Source: CAVUMR01 sp963742715 (GTDB lineage Bacteria; Actinomycetota; Actinomycetes; Mycobacteriales; Micromonosporaceae). Taken from it: 64,000 nt of DNA. The translations under genes and the position numbers were made by a program. This document shows positions 18,098-27,807 of this stretch, in pieces. The stretch spans positions 2,914,001 through 2,978,000 of the forward strand of contig CAVUMR010000002.1 of the NCBI GenBank assembly GCA_963742715.1, given 5' to 3'. The notes under the pieces are model-generated. The model was given only the letters and a program-made list of their open reading frames with translations, was not told the DNA's origin and made no database searches. How positions within the stretch are numbered: the stretch's first letter is position 1; every line of letters begins with the position of its first letter.

Positions 18098-18379
18098 GTG
18101 ACCGGATACATCGACAACAAGGAGGCCGTGCTCAAGCGGCTCCGCCGGATCGAGGGTCAGGTCCGCGGGCTGCACCGCATGGTCGAGAGCGACACGTACT
18201 GCATCGACGTACTGACCCAGGTGTCCGCCGCGACCAAGGCGCTGCAGGCGGTGGCGCTGGAGTTGCTGGAGGACCACCTGTCGCACTGTGTCGCCGATGC
18301 CGTCCGGCAGGGCGGCGCCGAGGCGGACGCGAAGGTACGCGAGGCGTCCGACGCGATCGGCCGGCTGGTCCGCTCCTGA
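18098..18379 (+). CDS. csoR: CsoR-type copper-sensing repressor
   Basis: 93 aa all-helical DUF156 protein. The Cu(I) ligand set C-H-C is present at Cys35, His60 and Cys64, matching the pattern of Mycobacterium tuberculosis CsoR. The starting helix RLRRIEGQVRGLHRM is the conserved DNA-contacting region. The GTG start follows GGGAGGT by 4-5 nt. It is the first gene of a four-gene copper operon and presumably represses it through the three 23-bp repeats upstream until Cu(I) binds. Ni or formaldehyde sensors of the same fold are less likely given the copZ-copA context. Confidence 0.92.
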   Translation: MTGYIDNKEAVLKRLRRIEGQVRGLHRMVESDTYCIDVLTQVSAATKALQAVALELLEDHLSHCVADAVRQGGAEADAKVREASDAIGRLVRS

Positions 18380-18506
18380 CCGGCGCCCGCGCCGCCCGCG
18401 CGCTCGCAGCGAAGACCCGTAGCCGGCGCCCGCGCCACCGCGGACAACACGACCGACGACCCGCAACGGCCCCGCCCGGGCCGACAGCCAGAGGAGGACC
18501 AGCTCG

Positions 18507-18731
18507 ATGGCAACCGGCACCTACACCGTTTCCGGGATGACCTGCGGGCACTGCGTGACCGCGGTGACCGAGGAGCTCTCGAACCTGCCCGGCGTGACCG
18601 CGGTCGTGGTCGACCTGGTCGCCGGTGGCGACTCGACGGTGACCGTAGACAGCCAGGCCCCACTGGAGCCGGCCGCCGTCCGGGACGCGGTGGACGAGGC
18701 GGGCTACGTCCTGGTGCAGCCGTCGCCATGA
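18507..18731 (+). CDS. copZ: CopZ-like copper chaperone
   Basis: 74 aa, a single HMA domain with the metal-binding loop GMTCGHCV near the N-terminus and the ferredoxin-like beta-alpha-beta pattern. It should carry Cu(I) in the cytosol to the adjacent P-type ATPase or to CsoR. Its stop overlaps the ATG of copA by 4 bp (ATGA), so the two are translationally coupled. GGAGGA lies about 9 nt upstream of its own ATG. A 127-bp gap with no gene separates it from csoR. Confidence 0.92.
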   Translation: MATGTYTVSGMTCGHCVTAVTEELSNLPGVTAVVVDLVAGGDSTVTVDSQAPLEPAAVRDAVDEAGYVLVQPSP

Positions 18732-21028
18732 CCGAACGAACCGGTACCGGGTCGCCAGCCACCGCGCCGGCCGTCGACCCCGGCGGCACGGTCGCGGTGG
18801 AGTTGCGGATCGGCGGCATGACCTGCGCGTCCTGTGCCGCCCGGATCGAGAAGAAGCTCAACCGGATGCCCGGGGTCGCGGCGAGCGTCAACTACGCCAC
18901 CGAGACCGCGCACGTCGTACTCCCCCACGACCTGACCGCCGACGACGCCATCGCCACCGTCGAGGCGACCGGGTACACCGCGGTTCGACCCGCACCGCCG
19001 GTGGACGAGCCGGCCGCGGCCACTGACGACGAGACCGCGCCGCTGCGGCAGCGGCTGGTCGTCTCCGCCGTACTGGCCGCGCCGGTACTGCTGCTGGCGA
19101 TGGTCCGCCCGCTGCAGTTCGACAACTGGCAGTGGCTCTCCCTCACCCTTGCCGCACCGGTGGCGGTCTGGGGCGCCTGGCCGTTCCACCGGGCCGCCTG
19201 GGTCAACCTGCGCCATCGCGCGGCCACCATGGACACGCTGATCAGCGTCGGGGTGCTCGCCGCGTTCGGTTGGTCGGTGTACGCGCTGTTCCTCGGCGAC
19301 GCCGGCATGACCGGCACCCGGATGAGCTTCTCGCTGGTACCGAGCCGGACCGGTGGCCAGGACCTGTATCTCGAGGTCGCCGCCGTGGTGACCGTGCTGA
19401 TCCTGGCCGGGCGGTACTTCGAGGCCCGGGCCAAGCGCCGGTCCGGTGCCGCGCTGCGCGCGCTGCTCGAGCTGGGCGCCAAGGACGTGGCGGTGCTGCG
19501 CAACGGTCGGGAGGAGCGGGTACCGGTCGAGCGGCTCGCGGTCGGCGACGAGTTCGTCGTACGACCCGGCGAGAAGATCGCCACCGACGGCCGGGTGGTC
19601 GACGGCTCCTCCGCGGTCGACACCAGCCTGCTGACCGGGGAGCCGGTACCGGTCGAGGTCGGACCTGGCGACCTAGTGGTCGGCGCCACCGTGAACGCCG
19701 GCGGGCGGCTGGTGGTACGCGCCACCCAGATCGGCACCGACACGCAACTCGCGCAGATGGCGCGGTTGGTGACCGAGGCGCAGTCCGGGAAGGCACCGGT
19801 ACAACGGCTCGCCGACCGGATCTCCGCGGTGTTCGTACCGGTGGTCATCCTGCTCGCGATCGCCACCCTCGCCGGCTGGCTGCTCACCGGCGCGGGGCTC
19901 GAAGCGGCGTTCACCGCGGCCGTGGCCGTACTCATCATCGCCTGCCCGTGTGCCCTCGGCCTGGCCACGCCGACGGCGCTGCTGGTGGGCACCGGCCGGG
20001 GCGCGCAGTTGGGCGTGCTCATCAAGGGACCGCAGATTCTCGAGTCGACCCGCCGGGTGGACACGATCGTGCTGGACAAGACCGGCACGGTGACCAGCGG
20101 CCGGATGCGGTTGGTCGAGGTGGTACCCGCGGACGGGGTGGACCCGGACGAGCTGCTGCGGCTGGCCGGCGCGGTGGAGCACGCCGCCGAGCACCCGATC
20201 GCCCGGGCGGTCGCCGACGGCGCGACCGAACGGCTCGGCGCCGACCTGCCCCCGGTCACCGACTTCACCGCCACCCGCGGCCTCGGCGTACACGGCACAG
20301 TGGACGGACACGCGGTGGTCGCCGGCCGGGCCTCCTGGCTGGCCGAGGAGTGGACGCTGCCGCTGGACGAGCGGCTCGCCGCCGCCCGGGACCGGGCCGA
20401 GTCGTCCGGGCGTACCGCGATCGCGGTCGGCTGGGACGGCGCGGTCGGCGGGCTGCTGGTGATCGCCGACACGGTACGACCGACCAGCGCGCTGGCGATC
20501 GCCGAACTGCGCCAGCTCGGACTGCGCCCGGTGCTGCTGACCGGCGACAACGCCCGGGCGGCCGGCGCGATCGCGGCCGAGGTGGGCATCGGTGGCGCCG
20601 CCGACAGCGCGGCTGGAGACGTCATCGCCGAAGTGCTGCCGGCCGGCAAGGTCGAGGTGGTACGCCGGTTGCAGGCCGACGGCCGGGTGGTGGCCATGGT
20701 GGGCGACGGGGTGAACGACGCCGCCGCGCTGGCACAGGCCGACCTCGGCATCGCGATGGGCACCGGCACCGACGTGGCGATCGAGGCGAGTGACCTCACC
20801 CTGGTACGCGACGACCTGCGCGCGACCGTCGACGCGATCCGGCTCTCCCGCCGTACCCTCGCGGTCATCAAGGGCAACCTGTTCTGGGCCTTCGCGTACA
20901 ACGTGGCAGCCCTGCCGCTGGCCGCCGCCGGGCTGTTAAGTCCGTTGATCGCCGGCGCCGCCATGGCCCTATCGTCTGTCTTCGTGGTGACCAACAGCCT
21001 GCGCCTGCGCCGTTTCCGCGCCTCGTGA
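18728..21028 (+). CDS. copA: Copper-exporting P1B-type ATPase
   Basis: 766 aa. One N-terminal HMA domain (GMTCASC near residue 30) is followed by eight predicted helices. The helix-6 CPC motif (ACPCALGLATPTALL) sits near residue 406, the phosphorylated Asp in DKTGTVTSG near residue 450, the SEHP-type site in EHAAEHPIARAV, and the hinge in GDGVNDAAALAQADLGIAMG. These mark a Cu(I)/Ag(I) exporter. It overlaps copZ by 4 bp upstream and an MFS gene by 4 bp downstream, so expression follows CsoR control. Confidence 0.95.
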   Translation: MTERTGTGSPATAPAVDPGGTVAVELRIGGMTCASCAARIEKKLNRMPGVAASVNYATETAHVVLPHDLTADDAIATVEATGYTAVRPAPPVDEPAAATDDETAPLRQRLVVSAVLAAPVLLLAMVRPLQFDNWQWLSLTLAAPVAVWGAWPFHRAAWVNLRHRAATMDTLISVGVLAAFGWSVYALFLGDAGMTGTRMSFSLVPSRTGGQDLYLEVAAVVTVLILAGRYFEARAKRRSGAALRALLELGAKDVAVLRNGREERVPVERLAVGDEFVVRPGEKIATDGRVVDGSSAVDTSLLTGEPVPVEVGPGDLVVGATVNAGGRLVVRATQIGTDTQLAQMARLVTEAQSGKAPVQRLADRISAVFVPVVILLAIATLAGWLLTGAGLEAAFTAAVAVLIIACPCALGLATPTALLVGTGRGAQLGVLIKGPQILESTRRVDTIVLDKTGTVTSGRMRLVEVVPADGVDPDELLRLAGAVEHAAEHPIARAVADGATERLGADLPPVTDFTATRGLGVHGTVDGHAVVAGRASWLAEEWTLPLDERLAAARDRAESSGRTAIAVGWDGAVGGLLVIADTVRPTSALAIAELRQLGLRPVLLTGDNARAAGAIAAEVGIGGAADSAAGDVIAEVLPAGKVEVVRRLQADGRVVAMVGDGVNDAAALAQADLGIAMGTGTDVAIEASDLTLVRDDLRATVDAIRLSRRTLAVIKGNLFWAFAYNVAALPLAAAGLLSPLIAGAAMALSSVFVVTNSLRLRRFRAS

Positions 21029-22275
21029 CGTCCTCTGACGAGCTGACCCACCGTGCCTGGACCGGCACCCGCGCGGCCGTACTGGTCCTGTTCACGGGCC
21101 TGTTGGCAGCGGTGTGCCTGGGCAAGTTCACCCCGTACATCGACGCGATCCGTACTGACTTCCGGCTGTCGCTGGCCGGTGTCGCGGCACTGACCTCACT
21201 GCTGACGCTGGTGGCCGCGGTCGCGGCGGTACCGCTCGGCGTGTGGGCGGCGCGACATGCCGCGGACCGGCTGCTCGTCGGCTGTCTGCTGCTGCTCGGC
21301 GTGGCCGGGTTGGCGGAGTCGATGGCCGGTACCGCCTGGCTGCTGTTCGCGCTGCGGCTGGTGGAGGGGCTCGGCTTCCTCGGCGTGGTGATTCTCGGAC
21401 CGGCCCTGATCACCGCACTGGTACGGGGCGGCGCCCGGAACGCGCTGCTGGCCCTGTGGGGCGCGGCCATCCCGGCCGGGCTCTCGGTCGCCGCGGCGCT
21501 CGGTGGCCTGACCGCCCGGTACGGCTGGCGCTGGTGGCTCGGTGGCGTGGCGGTGACCGCGCTGGTACTGGCGCTCGCGTGCCACTACCTGTTGTCGGCC
21601 GGCGACCCGGTCCCGGGAGATCCGGTCCCAGCGGGCAGTCCGGTCCCGGCAGGCGCCACGCTCGATGCCGTGCCGCTCGACAGAGCACCGGTCGGTACCG
21701 CCTTGTCCAGCCGCCCGGTCTGGCTGCTCGCGATCGGGTTCGCGCTGATGGCGAACGTCGGAGTCGCGATTCTCGCGGTACTGCCGGCGTACCTGGCCGA
21801 CGAGCGCGGCCTGACCGCCACGGCCGCCGGCCTCGCCACCTCTGTCGCGGCCGCCGGCAGCCTGGTCGGCAGCGCGGTGTCCAGCGCGTTCCTGCACCGC
21901 GGCGTCGCCGCCGGGCGACTACTGCCGGCGGCCGCGGTGATCCCGGCCGCGGCGGCCGGGACCTTCCTGATCGGCGGGCCGGCGCTGCCGAGCGTCGGCA
22001 GCGCGGCCCTCCTGATGGTGGTCAACGGAGTCGCGGTGTCCGGTGTGTTCGCCGCACTGCCGGCGGTCGCCGGTGGAGCCGCGCAGGTGGCGGCCGCCAA
22101 CGGTGTGCTCACCCAGCTGGGCAGCGTGGCCGGACTGCTGTCCCCACCGGCACTCGCGCTCGCCGTCGAGCAGGTCGGCTGGGGCGTGTCCGTACCGGTG
22201 ATCGCCGCGGTGGTCGCGGTCGGGACGCTCAGCGCGATCGCCTCGCTGCGGCGCAGCCGCCCGACAGCGAGCTGA
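21025..22275 (+). CDS. MFS transporter coupled to copA (CynX/NimT-like)
   Basis: 416 aa with 12 hydrophobic segments. A central loop carries a short imperfect repeat (GDPVPGDPVPAGSPVPAG). GVWAARHAADRLLVG matches the loop 2-3 motif A position only loosely, and overall it resembles the CynX/NimT branch of MFS carriers. The GTG start lies inside the copA stop (GTGA overlap), so it is translated with the copper genes. The context suggests a role in metal handling, but I see no His/Met-rich transport motif like those of the MFS copper importer CcoA. It may move another substrate and simply be carried in the operon. Confidence 0.8.
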   Translation: MTSSDELTHRAWTGTRAAVLVLFTGLLAAVCLGKFTPYIDAIRTDFRLSLAGVAALTSLLTLVAAVAAVPLGVWAARHAADRLLVGCLLLLGVAGLAESMAGTAWLLFALRLVEGLGFLGVVILGPALITALVRGGARNALLALWGAAIPAGLSVAAALGGLTARYGWRWWLGGVAVTALVLALACHYLLSAGDPVPGDPVPAGSPVPAGATLDAVPLDRAPVGTALSSRPVWLLAIGFALMANVGVAILAVLPAYLADERGLTATAAGLATSVAAAGSLVGSAVSSAFLHRGVAAGRLLPAAAVIPAAAAGTFLIGGPALPSVGSAALLMVVNGVAVSGVFAALPAVAGGAAQVAAANGVLTQLGSVAGLLSPPALALAVEQVGWGVSVPVIAAVVAVGTLSAIASLRRSRPTAS

Positions 22276-22328
22276 TCGCGATCAGCCGGCCCGCGCCAGC
22301 CGGCTCACCGGCGAGCCGCGGGGCGCCG

Positions 22329-22350
22329 GCCGGTCCGTGACACGACCGGC
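22329..22350 (+). terminator. Possible terminator of the copper operon
   Basis: 7-bp arms GCCGGTC and GACCGGC with an 8-nt loop, 53 bp after the MFS stop. It is weaker than the other hairpins in the window but well placed. Confidence 0.35.
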
Positions 22351-22364
22351 ACCCCGCGCACTTC

Positions 22365-22428
22365 CTAGAGGCCGTACTTCCTAGAGGCCGTACTGACTAG
22401 AGGCCGTACTGACTAGAGGTTGTTCAGG
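22365..22428. repeat. 16-bp tandem repeats across the BNR-protein stop codon
   Basis: Three units CTAGAGGCCGTACTxx at 22365, 22381 and 22397 are followed by a diverged fourth at 22413. The stop codon of the minus-strand gene (22413-22415) is the first triplet of the fourth unit, and each other unit repeats the same triplet. The 3' end of the gene has been duplicated in tandem. Confidence 0.85.
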
Positions 22429-25055
22429 TTGAACGACCGGATACCGCGCCCATGGGTGGCCGCGTAGAGCGTGCCGTTCGGGCCGGTACGCAGCTGGAGT
22501 ACCGCGGTGGTGGGCAGACCCCGCCCGAGCACCTTCCAGTTGTTGGCGTTGGCCGGCCGGTAGAACACCGCGAGGTCGGTACCGAGGGCCAGTCCGCCAT
22601 TCGGCAGCAGGACGACCGAGTTGGCCGGTACGTCCGGCAGGTTCGCCGAGAGGTCCCGCCAATGCGCCCCGGCATCCCGGGACTCGAAGATGTGGCCGAT
22701 ACCGGCCCCGGGGCCCTCGGTCCACTTCCGGGAGAACCCGTTGATCGCGGCGTACACGTGGCTGCCGTTGTGCGGGTCGATGGCCAGGCCGGACACGTAC
22801 CGGTTCGGCACCGTGCCGTCGATCGGCAGGTTCAACTGGTGCCAGCCGGTGCCGTCGGTACGACCGACCGCGATGCCGCGGGTGAAGCCCTGGTTGTTGC
22901 ACGGGCCGCACCAGCCCACGTACGCCGTGCCGCCGCTGACCGCGACCGCGCTGGCCACGTGACCGTCACCGAGGTCGTACACCGACGTCCACTCGTCCCC
23001 GCTGCGGATCCCGAAGCCGTGGTTCTGTACCCACACGTGCTGGCCGCCGGCAACCCACCGGCTGACCTTCTTCGGGTCGTAGCTGAACGGCGCGATGAAC
23101 CGGGCCAACCCGTCCGCGCTGTCCGGCGGGGGGACGTTGTACGAGGTCGCCTTCGACGGGTCGTCGACCCACGCACCGTCGTTGACCGCGCAGTTGTTGG
23201 TCACCGCGATGGCCAGGAAGACGTACTCCTGCGCGATGTTGCAGCCCTTGCCCGGGTCGGCGAAGCTGTCGCCGCCGTCGCCGCCGAAGTTCGAGCCCAT
23301 CACCCGGTCACCCGGCCGCAGGATCGACTGACCGTTGTCCTGCAGGCCACCGGTGACCGCCACGCCACCGCGGTCACGGCCGATGCCGACCGAGTAGTAC
23401 TGCAGGGTGTCGAGCGTGCCGTCGTTGAGCGGCAGCCAGTCGGTGCCGTGCCCGTCCGCGTCGACGTGACCGGCGACCGGCCGGCGGTACAGGCCGCCGT
23501 CGTCACCCACGTACAGGTAGCGCTTGCCGTGGTACGTACCGACCGCGACCGAGTGCTGGTCCGGGTGGATGGTCTGGTGGCAGTCGCCGGTCTGCTTGGA
23601 CGGATCGATGTTCCAGCACGGGAAGAAGAAGTTCCAGTACGGCCCCGGCGTGATCCAGTTCGTACCGCCGTCGCTGGTCTCGAAGACCTCTTCCAGCCCG
23701 GCGTACACGTGATCGGGGTTGGTCGGGTCGACCTGGAGGAACTGGTTGTACCAGGCCTGTACCCCCGGCTTGAAGCCCGGTTGGTTGAGCGCCGAACCGG
23801 CCACGGCCAGCTTCTGGTAGTCGGCGATCAGGGTCCACGGGCCGAACGGCGAGCCGGACTTCGACACGTAGATGCCCTTGAGGTTGCTGTCCGGGTTGTT
23901 GGCGAGCTGGTCCGGCGACTGGTCGATCGCGTAGTACCGCGACCCGTCGGCGGAGCGCGCGAACGTCACGTTGCCCACGTTCATCGGATCGGTGGGCAGG
24001 TCACCGAGGCTCGTCACCCGTTGCCAGGCGCCGCCGACCTTGCGGTAGAAGCCGTTGTAGTCGTCCCCGCTGCGCCAACCCACGGCGAGCATGACCTTCG
24101 TCGGGTCGTTGCGGGCGATCGCGATGTCGCTGGTGATGTTCTTGTACGGCGCGTTCGGGTCGGCGTCCAGCGGGCCGCCCGGCAGGTAGTCCGGGTTGGG
24201 CGCGAACTCGAGGTGCCACGGCCCGGACAGGGTGCTGGTCGAGTGCGTCCACACGCCGCGGCTGGTGGCCGCCCATACGGTGCCGGCGGCGAACCGCAGT
24301 GCGTTGATCGTCGTACTCTCCAGCTCGGCACCGCCGACCCGGTTGCCCGGTCCGAAGGTGTGGTGCCGCGGGTCGGCCAGCACGTACACGCCGGTACCGA
24401 CGAACGCGGTCGCGCCGGTGTTGGCCTCACCGGTGGCGTACCACAGCCGGCCGGCCGGATCGAGCTGCAGGTCCCCGGTGGACAGTGTCGGCAGCGCGTC
24501 CGCGATCGAGGTCCAGTGACCGCCGCCCACGGTGGAACGGAACACCCCGCCGTCGGCACCACCGGCGTAGACGTTGCCGGCGTTGTCGGCCGCCATTCCG
24601 GTCATCCGCCCGGTCACCCGGCCGGCGCCGCCGGACGAGTTGGAGTTGATGTCGCGGTAGCGGGGGTCGTCGGCGTCGTACGGCAGGCCGGTCACGTGAC
24701 CCCAACCGCCGCCGGTCGAGGCCATCGACCGCAGTTGCGCCCAGGCCGCCCCGTACGCACCGGGTGCGACAACCCCGGGGGAGGTACGCGCCTCGGCGTA
24801 CTGGTCGGCCTGCTCCATGATGTCCTCGGACTCGCCGCCCTCGTCGCGTGCGTCGGTGGTGAGACCGGCCATCCGCTGGGCCTTCTCCTTGGCCACCGCG
24901 ATCTTGTGCTCGGCGAACCACGGCCTCGGCGACCGGCCCTGCGGTGCGGCACTGGATGGGCCGCCGACAGTCAGGACCAACGCCATCCCGGCGAAGACGG
25001 CAGCGGCCGGCGCGAGTCGTCGATGACCCGGCCGGGTGAAACGGATACCAGGCAT
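22413..25055 (-). CDS. Large secreted beta-propeller (BNR/sortilin-like) protein
   Basis: 880 aa. The ATG at 25055 has a strong GGGAGGGGG ribosome site. A signal peptide follows (HRRLAPAAAVFAGMALVLTV, cleavage near SSAAP). The mature protein has repeated propeller-type strands with Asp-box-like turns (VFRSTVGGGHWTSI, VFETSDGGTNWITPGP, IFESRDAGAHWRDLS) and SxDGG loops, as in VPS10/sortilin, xyloglucanase and photosystem-assembly propellers. It ends with RGIRSFNLNNL. It could be a glycoside hydrolase or a binding protein; no catalytic residue set is certain. No operon partner is present. The first 75 codons of the longest frame are excluded. Confidence 0.75.
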   Translation of the reverse strand: MPGIRFTRPGHRRLAPAAAVFAGMALVLTVGGPSSAAPQGRSPRPWFAEHKIAVAKEKAQRMAGLTTDARDEGGESEDIMEQADQYAEARTSPGVVAPGAYGAAWAQLRSMASTGGGWGHVTGLPYDADDPRYRDINSNSSGGAGRVTGRMTGMAADNAGNVYAGGADGGVFRSTVGGGHWTSIADALPTLSTGDLQLDPAGRLWYATGEANTGATAFVGTGVYVLADPRHHTFGPGNRVGGAELESTTINALRFAAGTVWAATSRGVWTHSTSTLSGPWHLEFAPNPDYLPGGPLDADPNAPYKNITSDIAIARNDPTKVMLAVGWRSGDDYNGFYRKVGGAWQRVTSLGDLPTDPMNVGNVTFARSADGSRYYAIDQSPDQLANNPDSNLKGIYVSKSGSPFGPWTLIADYQKLAVAGSALNQPGFKPGVQAWYNQFLQVDPTNPDHVYAGLEEVFETSDGGTNWITPGPYWNFFFPCWNIDPSKQTGDCHQTIHPDQHSVAVGTYHGKRYLYVGDDGGLYRRPVAGHVDADGHGTDWLPLNDGTLDTLQYYSVGIGRDRGGVAVTGGLQDNGQSILRPGDRVMGSNFGGDGGDSFADPGKGCNIAQEYVFLAIAVTNNCAVNDGAWVDDPSKATSYNVPPPDSADGLARFIAPFSYDPKKVSRWVAGGQHVWVQNHGFGIRSGDEWTSVYDLGDGHVASAVAVSGGTAYVGWCGPCNNQGFTRGIAVGRTDGTGWHQLNLPIDGTVPNRYVSGLAIDPHNGSHVYAAINGFSRKWTEGPGAGIGHIFESRDAGAHWRDLSANLPDVPANSVVLLPNGGLALGTDLAVFYRPANANNWKVLGRGLPTTAVLQLRTGPNGTLYAATHGRGIRSFNLNNL

Positions 25056-25343
25056 GCTGTTCCCCCTCCCGGTCCGGCCGCGATGGCGACCGGTACACGC
25101 TGCCCATCTTTCGCCATCGATGTCCGCACGGGAGGGGCACGCTGTGTACAAACTCTGTTGCTCATGGGTCGGGTTTCCCCGGAGTGTGGGCAAGGTGCGC
25201 ATATCGCCCGAGCCGAGCCGCCGGCCGTACCGGTGTCGATGGCCACCGATGGCTGGTCGCTGCCGTACGGTGATCGCCATGGGGGCGAGTACGGGGGGTG
25301 TCCCGGCATGGCGGTGCGCCGGAGGCTGTGATCGGCCTACCGG

Positions 25344-26228
25344 GTGAACGGCGTATCGCTCGCGGTACTGCTGTCGTTCGCGTCAGCCGGCTGTTACGCG
25401 ATGGCCGCGGTGACCCAGGAACAGGTCGCCGCGCGGCTGCCTAGCTGGTCAGCGTCGTTGACCGCGGTACGCCGGGGCCGGTGGTGGTTGGCGGTCGGGC
25501 TCAACGTCGCCGGCGGCGTGCTGCATGTTGGCGCGCTGCGGTACGGGCCGCTGACCGTGGTACAGCCACTCGGCGCGCTCACCCTGGTGCTGTCCCTGCC
25601 CCTCGCGGCCGTCACTGTCGGTCGCCGGGTCTCCGCGCACGAGTGGTGGGGCGCCCTCGCCACGGTCGTCGGGCTGGTCGGCCTGCTGTCGCTGACCGCG
25701 GCCGCGGTACCGGCGGACAGCCTGTCCACCGCGCAGGTCGTGATCGTGGCGATCGTGGCGACAGCCGTGGTCACCGCGCTGACCGTCGCCGGCACCCGAC
25801 TGCATAGCTCGGTACTGCGTGGGCTGTGTTTCGCCGCCGCGTCCGGCATCGCGTTCGGGGTCGCCTCCGCACTCACCCAGACCGTGGTCGTGGCCGCCAT
25901 GGGCGGCAGCCTGACCAGCGTCGGCATCGGTGCCGCGGTCGTGGTCGCCGGTCTCGCCACCGCCGGGCTGCTGCTCTCGCAGACCTCGTACCGGTCCGGC
26001 CTGGGCGCGCCGCTGGCCACCGCCACCATCGCGAACCCGGTCGCGGCCAGCGCGATCGGGCTGGCCCTGCTCGGTGAGCGGTACAACGCCGGCCTGCTCG
26101 GCGGGGTCGTCGCGGTCGCGATGGCGGCGGTCGCCGGCTACGGCGTCGCGCTGCTGGCCCGGTCGAGTCCGGCGGCTCCAGAAGCGGCGGTACGCCGGCA
26201 CCGCCGGATCCTGCACCGCCGGCACTGA
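25344..26228 (+). CDS. DMT-superfamily (EamA/NIPA-like) membrane transporter
   Basis: 294 aa with about nine to ten hydrophobic helices and a basic C-terminal tail (RRHRRILHRRH). The two-fold internal architecture and segments such as YGPLTVVQPLGALTLVLSLPL and ATIANPVAASAIGLALLGERY are typical of DMT carriers, the latter being the conserved region before the last helix. The GTG start sits 16 nt after the last upstream stop, with no strong ribosome site. The substrate is unknown. The 288-bp gap before it (25056-25343) holds the divergent promoters and no gene. Confidence 0.8.
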   Translation: MNGVSLAVLLSFASAGCYAMAAVTQEQVAARLPSWSASLTAVRRGRWWLAVGLNVAGGVLHVGALRYGPLTVVQPLGALTLVLSLPLAAVTVGRRVSAHEWWGALATVVGLVGLLSLTAAAVPADSLSTAQVVIVAIVATAVVTALTVAGTRLHSSVLRGLCFAAASGIAFGVASALTQTVVVAAMGGSLTSVGIGAAVVVAGLATAGLLLSQTSYRSGLGAPLATATIANPVAASAIGLALLGERYNAGLLGGVVAVAMAAVAGYGVALLARSSPAAPEAAVRRHRRILHRRH

Positions 26229-26282
26229 ACCCGACCCGGCGGTGGGGTGTCACCAGCGCTGACGTCGGGTAAGAGCGCGGGC

Positions 26283-27806
26283 ATGACCTCGTCGTACTGG
26301 CTGGAGAGCACACCCACCGGACCGGCCCCGGCCACCCGGCAACCGGACTCGGTCGACGTGGCGGTGCTCGGCGGCGGCATCACCGGGCTGACCACGGCGT
26401 ACCTGCTGGCCGAACGTGGACTGTCGGTGGCGGTGGTCGAGCCGGGACCGATCGGAGCCTCGACCACCGGCAACACGACCGCGAAGGTGACCGCCCAGCA
26501 CGGGCTCGTCTACCGCCGGCTGACCCAGCGGTTCGGCGCGGACACCGCCCGGGCGTACGGGCAGAGTCAGCTCGCGGCACTCGGCTGGCTGGCCGCGCGC
26601 GCACCGGACGCGGACTGCGACTGGGAGACGGTCGACACGCACGTGTACGTGGAGGACGAGGCCCGGGTGTCCGAGTTGCGGGCGGAGGCGGCGGCGGCCG
26701 GCGACTGCGACCTGCCCGCGTCGTACCTCGACTCGCTCGACCTGCCCTACCCGGTCGCCGGCGCGGTGCGGTTCACCGGGCAGGCCCAGTTCCATCCGCG
26801 GCGCTGGCTGCTGTACCTGGTCGACCGGATCGCCGAGTCGGGCGGCGAGGTGCTGACCGGGGTACGGGCGACCAGCCTGGCCGAGGGCGACCCGTGCACC
26901 GTCGGTACCACCCTCGGCGAGTTGCGGGCCCGGGACGTGGTCGTCGCCACGCACTATCCGGTGTTCGACCGGGGCCTGTTCTTCGGCCGCCTGTCGCCCA
27001 CCCGGGACCTGGTGGTGGCCGGACCGGCGCCGGCAGGCCCTGTCCCGACAGGCCCCGTCCCGGCCGGTACCTACCTGGCCGCCGACACCGGCCACTCGGT
27101 GCGCACCGCCCCGCTCCCGGACGGGCAGCGACTGCTGCTGGTGGGCGGCGAGCACTACCGCACCGGCGCACAGTCGGATGTGGAGCGGCGGTACGCCCGG
27201 CTGGCCGAGTGGGCCGAGCGACGGCTCGGCCTCACCGACCGCACCTACCGCTGGTCGGCGCACGACCTGAGTACCCCGGACGGGCTGCCGTACATCGGCC
27301 GGTACCACCCGATGGCCCGGCACGTCTGGGTCGGCACCGGGTTCGCGGCCTGGGGAATGACCAACGGGACGCTGGCCGGACTGCTGCTCACCGACCTCAT
27401 CACCGGCGTCGAGAGCCCCTGGACCAGCTTGTACGACCCGAACCGGACCGACGTGGTGCAAGCGGCCAAGGGGGTGGTGATGGACAACCTCACCGTGGCC
27501 CGGCACTTCGTCGGCGACCGGCTCGCCGCGTTGCGGGCGGACGATCCACAGCGGCTGGAGCCCGGTCAGGCCACGGTCGCCCAATGCGGCACCCGACCGG
27601 TCGCGGCGTACCGGGACCCCGAGGGGCGACTGCACACGGTCTCGGCGCGGTGTACCCACCTGGGTTGCCTGGTCAGGTGGAACGACGCGGAACGGTCCTG
27701 GGACTGCCCGTGCCACGCGTCCCGGTTCGCGCCGGACGGCGCCGTGCTGCAAGGTCCGGCGACCCGGCCACTGCCGGCACTGCGACCGGCCGACTGGGAC
27801 CGGTAG
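26283..27806 (+). CDS. FAD-dependent oxidoreductase fused to a C-terminal Rieske domain
   Basis: 507 aa from the ATG giving MTSSYWLEST. The Rossmann FAD motif GGGITGLTTAYLLAERG is near residue 30, a DAO-like fold continues to about residue 390, and a Rieske [2Fe-2S] domain closes the protein with CTHLGC and CPCHASRF (two Cys-His pairs). Such DadA-Rieske fusions are found in Bacillus and actinobacteria and probably oxidise a small amine or alcohol with the cluster in electron transfer; the substrate is unknown. A short Pro-rich repeat (GPAPAGPVPTGPVPAG) lies near residue 250. It converges with the DUF1330 gene with a 1-bp gap. Confidence 0.9.
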   Translation: MTSSYWLESTPTGPAPATRQPDSVDVAVLGGGITGLTTAYLLAERGLSVAVVEPGPIGASTTGNTTAKVTAQHGLVYRRLTQRFGADTARAYGQSQLAALGWLAARAPDADCDWETVDTHVYVEDEARVSELRAEAAAAGDCDLPASYLDSLDLPYPVAGAVRFTGQAQFHPRRWLLYLVDRIAESGGEVLTGVRATSLAEGDPCTVGTTLGELRARDVVVATHYPVFDRGLFFGRLSPTRDLVVAGPAPAGPVPTGPVPAGTYLAADTGHSVRTAPLPDGQRLLLVGGEHYRTGAQSDVERRYARLAEWAERRLGLTDRTYRWSAHDLSTPDGLPYIGRYHPMARHVWVGTGFAAWGMTNGTLAGLLLTDLITGVESPWTSLYDPNRTDVVQAAKGVVMDNLTVARHFVGDRLAALRADDPQRLEPGQATVAQCGTRPVAAYRDPEGRLHTVSARCTHLGCLVRWNDAERSWDCPCHASRFAPDGAVLQGPATRPLPALRPADWDR

Positions 27807-27807
27807 G

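Noticed and set aside
22452..25331. 959-codon plus-strand frame opposite the BNR protein
   Set aside because: Composition is shadow-like (Val/Arg/Gly runs). The minus frame has a signal peptide, Asp-box motifs and a strong ribosome site.
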